From assembly GCA_001687465.1 (NCBI GenBank), contig LVLI01000710.1, positions 1-43,803 on the forward strand: a stretch of 43,803 bases of DNA, in the 5' to 3' direction. Both the position numbers and the translations under genes were made by a program. The notes beneath the pieces are model-generated. The model did not search any database. It saw nothing but the letters and a program-made list of their open reading frames with translations, and was not told the DNA's origin. The DNA comes from Halocafeteria seosinensis (Eukaryota > Sar > Bigyra > Bicosoecida). Below, one piece after another: positions 10,158 through 19,274 of the stretch (position 1 is its first letter; every line of letters starts with the position of its first letter).

Positions 10158-11125
10158 AATAGGGTGTCACCGTATGCCAAGTTTCCTATAGGATCTTAGT
10201 CCAACTTAATGAGTATCCTAACCTTTTGAGCCCAGACAATCCCGCTGCAAATGCGTCCTGGCTAGCGCTCTACAACAATTCGAAGCATTGAAACCACCCT
10301 ATTATTGTCGACAACGTTAGATTTCTGGGTTCAAAGACATCAATGCTGAGTGTAGCAGAACAACATGTAGCTTGTGCTGACAGGCGATAGTAGTAGAATG
10401 TTACCAAGTAGAGCGGTAGAGAAACCTGGGTAAAAAGCCCTTTGACCCCTTGGGAATTACATACACAGTATGTGCGTACGCAACCTCTTTGCTGAAGTTA
10501 AACTTTGATCTTTATTTTGTAGTCTGGAAGTTAGCCTAGTTACGGCTATCTTGGCCTATCTATTGGCGGCCAATGAAGGCTGTCCCCGAAAGGCCTGAGG
10601 CGTAGCCCTCACGAGTATTCAGGCTGACTGTTGAAGCTGTGTTGCATAACAGCGTGCGCATCATGGCAAGCGCCGTATTAACTCTATTTCGTGTTCGTCG
10701 AGCTTCATACGTTTCTTACACAACACTACACAGCTGCTGCTGCGACGCTTGCCTTGTGAACCAGGTTGTGATTCAAGTTGTGAAGATCCCGAAATGGCGC
10801 CTTGTTGAAGCGTCCTAATGGTTACCAGTTAGCGCTTGCTTCGGCACTTGTGGATCGGATTTTTTCTGCCATTGCTGACTCCAGATTATTACTCCTATAG
10901 CTCGAGGTTACTATTGTGATAAACATAACCTCATTGGAAAGAACGTTGTGGAGTGGATACATACTATAGTCCGTAACAACTTGTTGAAGTAGGTAAGTAT
11001 TCTTTCCCTGTGGACCTCCGCCATAAACCTTTTTTGGTTTTTTGAGCAAATGTTCAACTTGCGTAGCGGTCGCCGGTCGTGCTTTGAGAGACACTCAGCT
11101 TAGGTGGCCAAAAGTACTCTCCATT
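10158..11125. other. intergenic stretch without a supported gene
   Basis: About 970 bp with no convincing gene. A minus-strand frame (10822-11094) is open for 90 codons but has no ATG and no known motif. No tRNA- or snRNA-like structure was recognised. Confidence 0.5.
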
Positions 11126-11449
11126 ATGGATGGAACGTACAGTATGTATATAGGAGAGACCATATTGCACACAGAAGCGTGCGTTGGTGGATGCCTGAAG
11201 GGGAACACAGATAGCCGGTGCGCAGGAATCCCGTTTTTGAAGTTGAAGGAAAGCGTTTTACATTTTCCAACTTTCGAAATGGAACATTGGTTGATGCAGG
11301 TACGGGGTTTTTCATCGGACGGTGCGAACGGAAGTGGAGATTGAAACTGAGGATCTTGTAATCCGTTGAACTTGCTTGGAAAAGTGTATCCGCAATCGAG
11401 TAGACTGAAGACGCATCCTCTATTCTGCATCCACGTTATCGTTTAGGAA

Positions 11450-11872
11450 ATGGGGCGTACGTTTAATCCCGAGGGACTACAGCACGATAATGGCGAACCT
11501 ATAAACGCGAAACAAACTCCCGAGAGTACGGGCACGACGAGGCTTTCAGCTGAGGCTGTGCCTTTTACAACAGAAACGGTTTCCTCGGCTTCGGGATTTG
11601 GGAACATATTTCAGACGACGGATGGCGACTTGACGCACGCGCATGAGTCTGACTTTTTCTATGCTAGTCAATCGGGAAGGGCGGAATATACTGCGAATGG
11701 ATCCCATGAGGCGAACAATAATGACCATTTAACACCCATAAAGGCACCGTCTCGCCAACCCCGCGCACGGACGGAGCAGAGCAATCTTGTTATATCTCCC
11801 TATACTGGTCAAGCGATTGTGTTGCTGGAAGGAGCTGTAAATACCGAGAGTTTATGCCCGTTGTATGAGTAA
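11450..11872 (+). CDS. hypothetical Ser/Thr-rich protein
   Basis: An ATG at 11450 in good context (GGAAATGGG) opens 140 codons to TAA. The protein is hydrophilic and rich in Ser, Thr, Asn and Glu, ending in a more ordered segment, NLVISPYTGQAIVLLEGAVN. I recognise no family. It may be the last exon of a longer gene. An upstream frame, with ATG 11126 and ending at 11299 (HWLMQ before GTACGG), joins in phase through a 147-nt intron (11300-11446, ending TTTAG), which would give about 200 residues. That intron is longer than most here, so the joined model is weaker than the downstream ORF alone. Confidence 0.42.
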   Translation: MGRTFNPEGLQHDNGEPINAKQTPESTGTTRLSAEAVPFTTETVSSASGFGNIFQTTDGDLTHAHESDFFYASQSGRAEYTANGSHEANNNDHLTPIKAPSRQPRARTEQSNLVISPYTGQAIVLLEGAVNTESLCPLYE

Positions 11873-12368
11873 TCCTGAGCTAAGAGCTATCCAAGTAGTA
11901 ATGCGATAATAATAGGACACAGCCAACCAAAAGGGGTTGGCAAGTAAAATTGCTGTTGCTGTCGAAGTGTTCATCGTATGACGACGGGTCGCGTATATCC
12001 TTTACTCTCAAGCAATGTGTCATAAACATTTCCATTTGCCTCCTGGCCCTAGTGTATCCATTGCAACAGTTCTTTCCTTCTTGGTTCCAACTGTCCTTTC
12101 GACAACAACAGGCATACACAGCAAACTTCCATCAATTTTGATTCCTTTGATTCCTTGTACTTTTGCTGTCAACAATGTGGCCTGGCATCATCTTCACGGA
12201 GGCTGGTTCTTCCGGCGAGTCTTCCCCGTCCACGCGCGCCTTCTGTTACATACATCGTTGTCTCCGAGGATTGTCCGTGTCATTGTTCTCGTTTCACTCG
12301 GATATTTTGGCTTTTTATATCAGCTGTATGGTTCGGACTGCATTTTGGTACCTTTTCAAACCATCAAT

Positions 12369-13445
12369 ATGGCAGAAAATCAGCCTGAAAACACCCATGG
12401 TAAGATACATTTTGCTTCCTGCAAGGATATCTCGACTCTTATTTGGTATTTTGGGTGCGATGGCATGCACAGATGCTTCTGCTGAAGTAGAGCCAGCCGT
12501 ACGTAACGAGGAAAGCAATCAAGAAGAGACTAAAAAGGAAGAGAAAGGACAGGAGGACAAAGAAAAAAGCGACAAAAAGGGATCCTCGAGGTAAGATTTA
12601 CTGCAATTTAGAAGACGATAGGAGGCGCCGTAATTTTGCGTGTATCTTTATCTATCTGGGGATTGCGTTATTGATGTCTTCGGGTGTGCGTTGCAGATCT
12701 CGCTCGCGCTCTCGTAGCCGGAGTGACAGTCGTGTAAGTATACGGAAAGTTAGCGTTTAAGACGTGTATTCTATTTACGTAATTAAACTATACCCTGTTC
12801 GTTATACAGGATCGGTCTAGGTCTCGATCGGATTCGCGGTCAAGATCTCGCTCGGATGATTCCAGGTCACGCTCGCGCAGCAGAGGAAGATCTCGAGATC
12901 GTTCAGGTTCGGGGAACCGCTCTCGAGGGAGAGAACGGCAGCGCAGTAAATCCCCCGAAAGGACACTTCATGTGAAGAACCTTAGCAAAAACGTACATGA
13001 TGGACATCTTAAAGAGATATTCGAGCGCTATGGTGATATCGACAGGGTAGAACTGGCCAAGGTGCCGAACTCAAACTTACACAAAGGATTCGCATTTGTG
13101 GAATTTAAGGAAAAAGATGACGCACAGAAGGCTGTTGACTACATGGACGGTGGACAATTGGATGGAAACTTGCTACGAGTTAGTTTCATGATACCAAAGC
13201 AGAAGTTTGGCCGCTGGAACGGACCACCTAGGCGGTTTTCAGGCGGTCCTGGCCGTGGAGGTGGTCGACCACGTTATGGCGATCGTTCACCCCCGCGTAG
13301 AGGAAGAAGAAGTCCAAGCCGTTCTCGTTCTCGAAGTCGGTCATATTCGAGAAGCAGATCCCGATCGCCTCGACGACGAGGTCGATCCTCGCCTAGTCGA
13401 AGCCGCAGTCGTAGTCGAGGTAGAAGCGTCAGTCCTGCTCGGTAA
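12369..13445 (+). CDS. RNPS1-like SR-type splicing factor
   Basis: Four exons (12369-12399, 12473-12590, 12697-12733, 12810-13445) encode 273 residues. RNPS1 binds RNA and joins the ASAP/exon-junction complex in splicing and nonsense-mediated decay in the nucleus. The N-terminus is acidic and lysine-rich (NQEETKKEEKGQED). An RS domain covers about residues 48-110. One RRM at about 113-190 has RNP2 LHVKNL and RNP1 KGFAFVEF, with ERYGDIDRVEL between them. After FMIPKQKFGR comes a GGPGRGGGRPRYG segment, then a second RS tail to the end. This RS-RRM-RS order and the RRM sequence fit RNPS1 better than classical SR proteins, whose RRM is N-terminal. The second intron (106 nt) is longer than average here and splits the RS domain. 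Confidence 0.88.
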
Positions 13446-13804
13446 TACTGCCGTACATTTGTTTTGATTCAGGATACCCATGCATTGTTTTGCCATTGCG
13501 AATAGAACATCGGTTGCGCTTCCTAGTACGCGTCAATTTCGTCTTCTGCACAGTACAGGTTGTCTACCAGTCTCGCATATCCGCAAGGTTCCTCTTAGCT
13601 GCGCTTATTGTGCTGTGTTAACCCCCAAGTTCTTAACCGTGTCTTAGAAAGACATCGAAAAGGGCACTTATGGAATTCGTCTCTGAGGTCCTTTTCTTTG
13701 GTTTCCTTTCCAGCAAGTTTTCCTAGTGTATAGAATTGCGCTGGCTCAGGATCGCATTCTCACTGAGCCTCTCAAGTGCTTCTTTAACTCAGCCAAAGGT
13801 CGCC
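13446..13804. other. intergenic stretch between RNPS1-like gene and next ORF
   Basis: No coding signal recognised. It should contain the 3' end of the RNPS1-like transcript and possibly of the minus-strand small ORF that follows. Confidence 0.5.
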
Positions 13805-14053
13805 TCAGTCGCTGTGCAATTTAAACGCTTGGAGTTGCTGCTCGGTGAACGCTCGCCGAGGTCGCTGTTGTTGCGTCTGATTGATCAAATGCAGCAATTT
13901 CGAATCATCCGAGTCCTTTAACTCTTGCGCCAGCTCCAACGATGATGCCTGTTTCGGATCAATCACCCCTGCTGGAATATACTCTTCTAAAGTGGCATGG
14001 GTCTGCTGCTGGGCTTGCTCTTCATGCGAGTTGGTCATCCGAGTATCTTCCAT
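13805..14053 (-). CDS. small hypothetical protein, 82 residues
   Basis: A minus-strand ATG at 14053 opens 82 codons. The product is hydrophilic and Gln/Glu-rich, with THATLEEYIPAGVIDPK, SLELAQELKDSDDSKLL and a basic RRAFTEQQLQAFKLHSD end, suggesting a short helical protein. I recognise no family. A forward frame over the same bases is also open for 61 codons but looks less protein-like. If real, the gene is divergent from eL32 and would share its promoter region. Confidence 0.45.
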   Translation of the reverse strand: MEDTRMTNSHEEQAQQQTHATLEEYIPAGVIDPKQASSLELAQELKDSDDSKLLHLINQTQQQRPRRAFTEQQLQAFKLHSD

Positions 14054-14344
14054 TGTTCGTTTTCGGGTTTCAAATGCAGACAGAAAGAAAAAAAAAATTA
14101 ATCAACGTTTCAAAATCATTGAATGTACCTTTCAATCCTGCATAAATCTTCCTCGAAGGATCCACAATTCCACCGTGCAATCTTTTCTTCCACTTTCTGG
14201 GGGCCTTTATACAGTGTTGCGCCAGTGCACCAGTTCAAGGGTTTGTCCAGGACGATCAAACCATATAATAGGACATCGTTGTTGCTATTATCGAAGGTTC
14301 AGGACTACTGCCTTTTCTCTTTACCTGAAAACAAAAGGAAAAGG

Positions 14345-14560
14345 TAAGACCCCGTCCCCAGAAGGGCGCCGAGAGTGACGCGTCGATCCCCGAGGGGGTA
14401 GTGGCCCCTGGGACTCCCCTCGGAGTCGTACCTCAACGCTTTTTGTCATTTCTCAAGGAGGATGACTGCCTGGTGCTATTTACGCTTGTTTATTCCTTTA
14501 TTATTCTATCTTTGCGTATGATGCACCCATGTGTAAATTGATATTTGTGTACTATTGCAG
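14345..14560 (+). promoter_or_regulatory. probable structured 5' leader intron of eL32
   Basis: The eL32 ATG at 14561 follows directly on ACTATTGCAG, a good 3' splice site. The nearest strong donor upstream is AAAAG/GTAAGACC at 14345, giving a 216-nt intron, about three times the usual size here. Its 5' part is very GC-rich and contains a perfect 8-bp inverted repeat (CCGAGGGG 14390-14397 with CCCCTCGG 14416-14423), plus GGCGCC. The uL5 gene has a similar long GC-rich intron at its ATG. The intron is inferred, since no transcript is available. Confidence 0.4.
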
Positions 14561-15122
14561 ATGACGAACGTACAACCCATCATCAAACGCAAAAAGATCC
14601 AGAAGAGGGCCGCCAAGTTCCACCGATGGCAAGCTCATCAATTCAAGCGTGTCGTCGTACGTCTGTTTACGTGCCTTAGAGCTAGATACATGCATCACTT
14701 AGCATACATACTTCTGCTGTTGGTCTGCAGGATAGCTGGCGCAAACCTAGAGGTATTGACGGGCGCTGCCGAAAAGGCTGCAAAGGGACTGGTAAGGTTT
14801 TTTTACGCCTGTTGATCATTTAGCACCACTTGGTATTTAATCTGGTGTTGTTTGCTGTCTTGCGACTGCAGTTCCCCACCCAAAGATTGGATACGGAACC
14901 AACAGGAAAACCAGAAATGTTTTACCTAATGGATTCAAGAAGTTCCGCGTTACAAACGCTGAAGAAGTGGATATGTTGCTCATGCATAACCGAAGATTCT
15001 GTGCCGAAATTGCACACAGTGTATCTGCCGCCAAGCGCAAGGCTATTCGTGCTCGCTGCGAGCAGTTGAATATTAGATTGACGAACGGCAATGCTAAATT
15101 GCAAGAGGAAGCCAATGAATAA
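14561..15122 (+). CDS. RPL32: 60S ribosomal protein eL32
   Basis: Three exons (14561-14656, 14731-14791, 14872-15122) encode 135 residues, the usual eL32 length. Recognisable blocks are [14 protein letters not shown] near the start, [15 protein letters not shown] across exon 2, [20 protein letters not shown] and [17 protein letters not shown], then [17 protein letters not shown]. It is a core protein of the large ribosomal subunit. Both introns (74 and 80 nt) are GT-AG and within the local size range. The ATG sits directly after a 3' splice-site sequence, so the true first exon is probably untranslated. Confidence 0.95.
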
Positions 15123-15585
15123 TTGTTGCTTAGAACCCTTTGCTGAGGAAATAGACTGGTGCACAGCTAATACACAACACCCTTGATCTACAACTACAGC
15201 TTTTCGTGGCAGGTTGGATAATTTTTGAAGACATGTAAAATCCACTGGTATCCCTCCAAACCGGGCTGCCAACACACACTTTCAAGCAACTGCTCCTGTA
15301 CTGCATAGACTAACCACTATTAGAAAGAATGCCAAAATGCCTGGCACTACCTGTAAATTAGCTAACCTAGGTCCTACAATTCCACTACTGGTATAGACGA
15401 ACTCAAATGCCACTAACCCAGTAGAAACATGACACACTCATAGTTGATCGGTAAACCCCTTGGAAGGGCCAATAGTCACTTGGATTGTGTTATTGGTACA
15501 CATTCTATGCAATCCAGTAGCACAAAGCCAAGCAGGGTGGGACAGCAGCGATCGTCCACAATACGGATGCGATAAGCAGGCCTGT
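15123..15585. other. convergent intergenic region between eL32 and uL5
   Basis: The two ribosomal-protein genes point towards each other across 463 bp. No other gene is visible; the region should hold both 3' ends. Confidence 0.6.
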
Positions 15586-16447
15586 TTACGCTAAGATACC
15601 GTTGAATTCCTTTCGGAACCAATCTTGTGCTTCCTGTTTACCAATTCGGTGGTTAGCACCAATGCGACCACGAGCGCGCTTCTTCTTCGATACGCGGAAA
15701 CCAGGGCGGCCAAGGACGACGTAGAAGTCCATTCCGTAAATACCCGTGCTGGGATCGTATTTGATGCCAAGATCAATATGCTCGTCAATTCCAAAGCCAA
15801 AGTTACCTGCGTCGAGGAAAGACACGGGGTATAAAAGCGTGCCTACTTCGTTGGGTGGCAAGCCGCTCCGTACATACCAGTGTCACTGAAGTTCTCTTTC
15901 TTTAGTTCGTATTCTTTAACCTTAAGTCCACGCTCTAATAGATCTCTTGCTTTATCTCCTCGTACCGTCACGTGGCAAGCGATTTTTTCCTTACGGCGGA
16001 TACCAAACTGCTTGACCGTGTAACGAGCTGCATAGGCACTCATTCGGCGCGTTTAAATGCTCGGCCACCGGAGAGGAGAGACTTTAGACTACACACCTTC
16101 ATTCAGCACTGGTTTTTGGCCTGTCAATTGCTCCAATACACGAGATGCCAGGGTCAGCTTATCGCCAGCTTCACCTACAGAGCAGTTGAGCACCAATTTC
16201 TCAACATGGATGTTGCGCATGGAGTTATTCGTCTTATCCTTCCCCTGTGAACATAATGGACATCTCGTCAACATCGTGTCGCCCAGGATATAGCGGTATT
16301 GGGCAATATACAGCCAGCAATACCACAGCAGAGACCCAGGAAACTACAAAAAAGCTCAGGGTGCCCTCACAAGGGTGCTTCCGGGGAAGCTGGAACCCTT
16401 GGGGAGTGACCCAAGAGGCACAAGGCCCCGTCTGGGTTACTTACCAT
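15586..16447 (-). CDS. RPL11: 60S ribosomal protein uL5 (L11)
   Basis: Four exons on the minus strand (16445-16447, 16097-16244, 15878-16027, 15586-15806) encode 173 residues, typical for uL5. Exon 1 is only the ATG: the sequence reads ATG/GTAAGT, and the next exon begins GGGAAGGAT, giving [10 protein letters not shown]. Family blocks are [71 protein letters not shown] (across a junction) and [16 protein letters not shown]. The protein is at the central protuberance of the large subunit and contacts 5S rRNA. Intron 1 is 200 nt and structured, while the others are 69 and 71 nt. Confidence 0.95.
16245..16444 (-). promoter_or_regulatory. long structured intron 1 of uL5
   Basis: This 200-nt intron directly follows the start codon. 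Three nested inverted repeats can pair: outer GTGCCCTC (16361-16368) with GAGGCAC (16415-16421), and inside it GCTTCC/GGAAGC (16377-16382 with 16385-16390) and CTTGGG/CCCAAG (16398-16403 with 16410-16415; base 16415 is claimed by both stems). Together they suggest a three-way junction. The short introns elsewhere show nothing comparable that I noticed. A role in splicing control or as a carrier of a small RNA is inference. Confidence 0.5.
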
Positions 16448-16527
16448 TTTTCCGGATTGTGTGGCTTTTTCCAAGAGAATGAAAAAGAAAGCTAACCCTT
16501 TCTTCTATATACTCCAAATAGATAAAT

Positions 16528-16680
16528 ATGGAAACGCTGCTCGTCCCAAACCTGATGTATAACAGAGGTAACACAGCTCTTGCTCAGGCAAAGTCGAAAC
16601 GACAATCTTTTGTTGGAGGAATCGTCGACACGATTGACAAGTTAGGTTGCGAAGTTGTGTTGTGGCCACCATCTACATAG
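16528..16680 (+). CDS. small ORF, 50 residues, unidentified
   Basis: An ATG at 16528 in fair context opens 51 codons to TAG. The product begins METLLVPNLMYNRGN and continues with SFVGGIVDTIDKLG. It lies 80 bp from the uL5 start on the opposite strand, as if sharing its promoter. I recognise no family; chance cannot be excluded at this length. Confidence 0.2.
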   Translation: METLLVPNLMYNRGNTALAQAKSKRQSFVGGIVDTIDKLGCEVVLWPPST

Positions 16681-16822
16681 GATCACCTAAAACCTACAGG
16701 AAAGCAACTATCTCATTAAAATACTAGTAGGACTTCGAGAGGGTAAGATTGTGTATTAGGATGCTTGACTGTCGCAGCGTTCTAGCACCACTTAGTAGTG
16801 CATGTATGGTAGTAATCCAAAA

Positions 16823-18778
16823 TCATTCCGAGGTACGAGCTTTTTTCTCTGGTTCTCCGTTTTGACTTTCGCCTTCGATTTCTTTGCGTTTTTCGCTGGA
16901 GCTAGGTCCAGCAGTTGCCTCCATAACTTGACTGGAAGAGCCAGTGTTTCCTTTATGCTTAGGCTGTAGCGTATTCACGGTCCCACTGGAGCTGGCGCTT
17001 GCCGCCGATGATGAAGCGAGCGCTGCTCCGCTACTACTGGCACTGGACTGTTTCGGTTGCAAGTGGTTCACACTAGCAGAGGATGAAGAAGATGACTGAA
17101 ACGAACTAGCACTGAATCCTGGTGCAGCCTCGCCATCCCCCATTTGCTGTACAACTTGGGAAAGAGCAGCCTCGGCGGCTTCTTTTGCTTCCCCCGGCTT
17201 TTCTCTCCGTCCGGTCGTATCCAATGACAGCTCCCACAGCTTCTCATACAAGCCGTCTAAAACGTCAGCCTCCTCTATCATTCTGCTTTCCGAACCCTCG
17301 CCCTTTCCCTCCACAGAACGAGCACAGTCAGCAAAGCTACTCAATTTTATTTGGTCTTTCTTCGGCCTTTCGTCCGCTGGGAGTGCCCGGAACTCATTTA
17401 AGTGTTGCTCATTCTCCGTCTTTACCTGTGATAACTTTTCACGTAGTTGCTGTGCATGTTCGGATTCCGACACAGTTGCTAGTAGTCCGTTCCACATATT
17501 GTCAGAAGCCATTGAGTAGTGCTCTTGAGCGCGCTCAAGCTGCATAGTACACAGTAACTTCAAACTATACTGCCTCATTTTTACCAAATCTCACGTACGT
17601 CTGCTGACGATTCCTCTTCGCTTGCCTCATCCGCGTGGAACATATATGCAAGCCCGATGTATGTATGCAGATCAGCCAGGGTACGATAACTATCCGGATA
17701 GACCTCGCGACAATGCTCTATTGCACCAAAATAGTCTTTGATCGCAGTTGAAAATTGGCCTGTACCGCAGACCGTAGAGAAGATCCACATGGGATTAGGA
17801 AATCCAGCGCGTTATTTAAAGCATAACTTACCGTTTTCAAGGCTGACGTCACCAAGATTGGTGAGAACTGTTACCAAAGCTTGCTTGGAATCCTGCAGAA
17901 TTCTTGAGACAAAGTCCAGAAGAATCTGAACACAATAACAGTTGCAGTGCGAACGTACCGTATCCCCTTGGTTGGTATATATAGTCCGTGCAGTCTCCAA
18001 CGTTTCCCAGGCAATTTCTAGCAGCTCATTCCTTTCATCTTCTTCCTCCGTTGTCAAGCCATTTTGTTCAGAATCAGCGTCATCTGCGTCGTCCGAGGTT
18101 ACCGAGCCACTAGTAGCAGCAGCCGAGGCGGAAGTTGCCGAAGATGCGTGGGCTGTAAGGGCAGCGGCCGTAGCAGAGCTCAACGATTCCTGCTGACCCG
18201 AGGTGTTAGTGCCTTGGTTTTGATTTCCCGTTTTCTTTGCCCCGAACATATCAAACAAGGTCTGAGCTTGCTTGAGCAGAGTGCTCCCGTATTCTTGATA
18301 CAACGGCGCCAAGTGGATGCTAAGTTCATCCCCATATCGTCGCACGCTGCACAATAAATATACATCTTTGCTGAATGTTGTTGTCTATAGACAAAGTCAC
18401 TTCAACAATAGCTCACTTGGACTCTAAAGCCGTGCCGTATAGTTCTACAGCTTCATCAAACTCCCCGTTTTTGACATGGTTCCTCGCTTTCATCAACCTG
18501 CCAGGTTCAAAACGCGTGAGTAGGTGACAAATGTAGGCAACAGCACGCAAACAACAAATACAGAAAACAAATGCGCAAAAGGCAAACACCCACTTTAGTT
18601 TAGTTCCCTGGTTGCTCTCCAAGGGCGAATTTTTGGGGTCCGACGAGTTGGAAAAAGAGGCAACCGTAGCAGTGCTGGGGGCAGAAGTAGTTTGCTTCCC
18701 GCCAGCTGCCCCTTCGGTTGACGACGCTGGTGTCCCAGCAGCGGTGCAATCGTTTTCTTTGTTGTCACTAGCGTCCAT
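16823..18778 (-). CDS. NASP / Hif1 / Sim3-type histone chaperone (SHNi-TPR)
   Basis: Six exons (18594-18778, 18417-18497, 17959-18346, 17832-17892, 17599-17759, 16823-17539) encode 530 residues. The family binds H3-H4 (and H1 in some species) and escorts it to the nucleus. The N-terminal 55 residues are Ser/Thr/Ala-rich. TPR-like helices start with ARNHVKNGEFDEAVELYGTA (about 63-85), then HLAPLYQEYGSTLLKQAQTL. A long Ser/Ala and acidic insert (TSDDADDADSEQNGLTTEEE) interrupts the repeats, as it does in NASP. The SHNi-TPR core follows: LLEIAWETLETARTIY, VTVLTNLGDVSLENGQF, STAIKDYFGAIEHC and TLADLHTYIGLAYMF. The C-terminus is Ser-rich and ends in a basic, nuclear-signal-like EPEKKARTSE. Introns 1 and 2 use the donors AAGTGGGT and AAGTGAGC, chosen by phase. 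Confidence 0.82.
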
Positions 18779-18848
18779 TTTCTTTTGTCCAGTGTTGTGT
18801 TGCTTCCACAGTATTTCAAATTTCGTGTATTTGAACCGTACAATTCAA

Positions 18849-19274
18849 ATGCCAAACTACGTCGCTCAAATTCCACAGGCTGCACTTTTATGCCTTGCTT
18901 TTGCGCAACAAAAACGTGAATGGAGAAAGGGACAATTCGTACTGGACTGGGGGCAACAATCCGCTTTGAGAAAACTTGGGCACCAAGGAATGGGATTAAT
19001 AACGGGGAGTATTGCAAGTTGCAACATCTTTCCTGCGACCGGGCCCGTGCTGTCGCCCGGATCCCGGAAACGCAGGAGCAAGACCTTTGGTGATCGAAAT
19101 AATTCGATTCCTCTCTGTTCTGTTGTCAGTAGTGCTCCAAAACGCAGTTGTAGATATGTAGTAATACACCAACTAGTCATTTGTGAGGGTTTACTGGCAA
19201 AGCCATGTCGGCATTGGATAAACCCAGGTCTCGGAGAAAGGGTGCCAGGATCTCTCCTCTGTCAAGTTGGATAG
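18849..19274 (+). CDS. doubtful ORF, 141 residues
   Basis: An ATG 71 bp from the NASP-like start, on the opposite strand, opens to TAG at 19272-19274. The start (MPNYVAQIPQAALLCLAFAQ) has an Ala/Leu-rich hydrophobic stretch; later parts are basic and Ser/Pro-rich without known motifs. I recognise no family. It may be chance coding in a GC-rich region, or the start of a spliced gene. Confidence 0.2.
   Translation: MPNYVAQIPQAALLCLAFAQQKREWRKGQFVLDWGQQSALRKLGHQGMGLITGSIASCNIFPATGPVLSPGSRKRRSKTFGDRNNSIPLCSVVSSAPKRSCRYVVIHQLVICEGLLAKPCRHWINPGLGERVPGSLLCQVG

Noticed and set aside
10835-10860. GCGCTTGCTTCGGCAC resembles the 5' end of U6 snRNA
   Set aside because: Similarity stops after about 15 bases; the invariant ACAGAGA and following U6 regions are absent on either strand.
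13207-13467. Alternative-frame ORF of 86 codons over the RNPS1-like gene
   Set aside because: It is a shadow frame of the Arg/Ser/Gly-rich coding region, whose repeated codons keep other frames open.
18612-18848. N-terminal extension of the forward ORF ending at 19274
   Set aside because: It is antisense to the NASP-like first intron and exon and starts without an ATG; only the part from ATG 18849 was kept, as doubtful.
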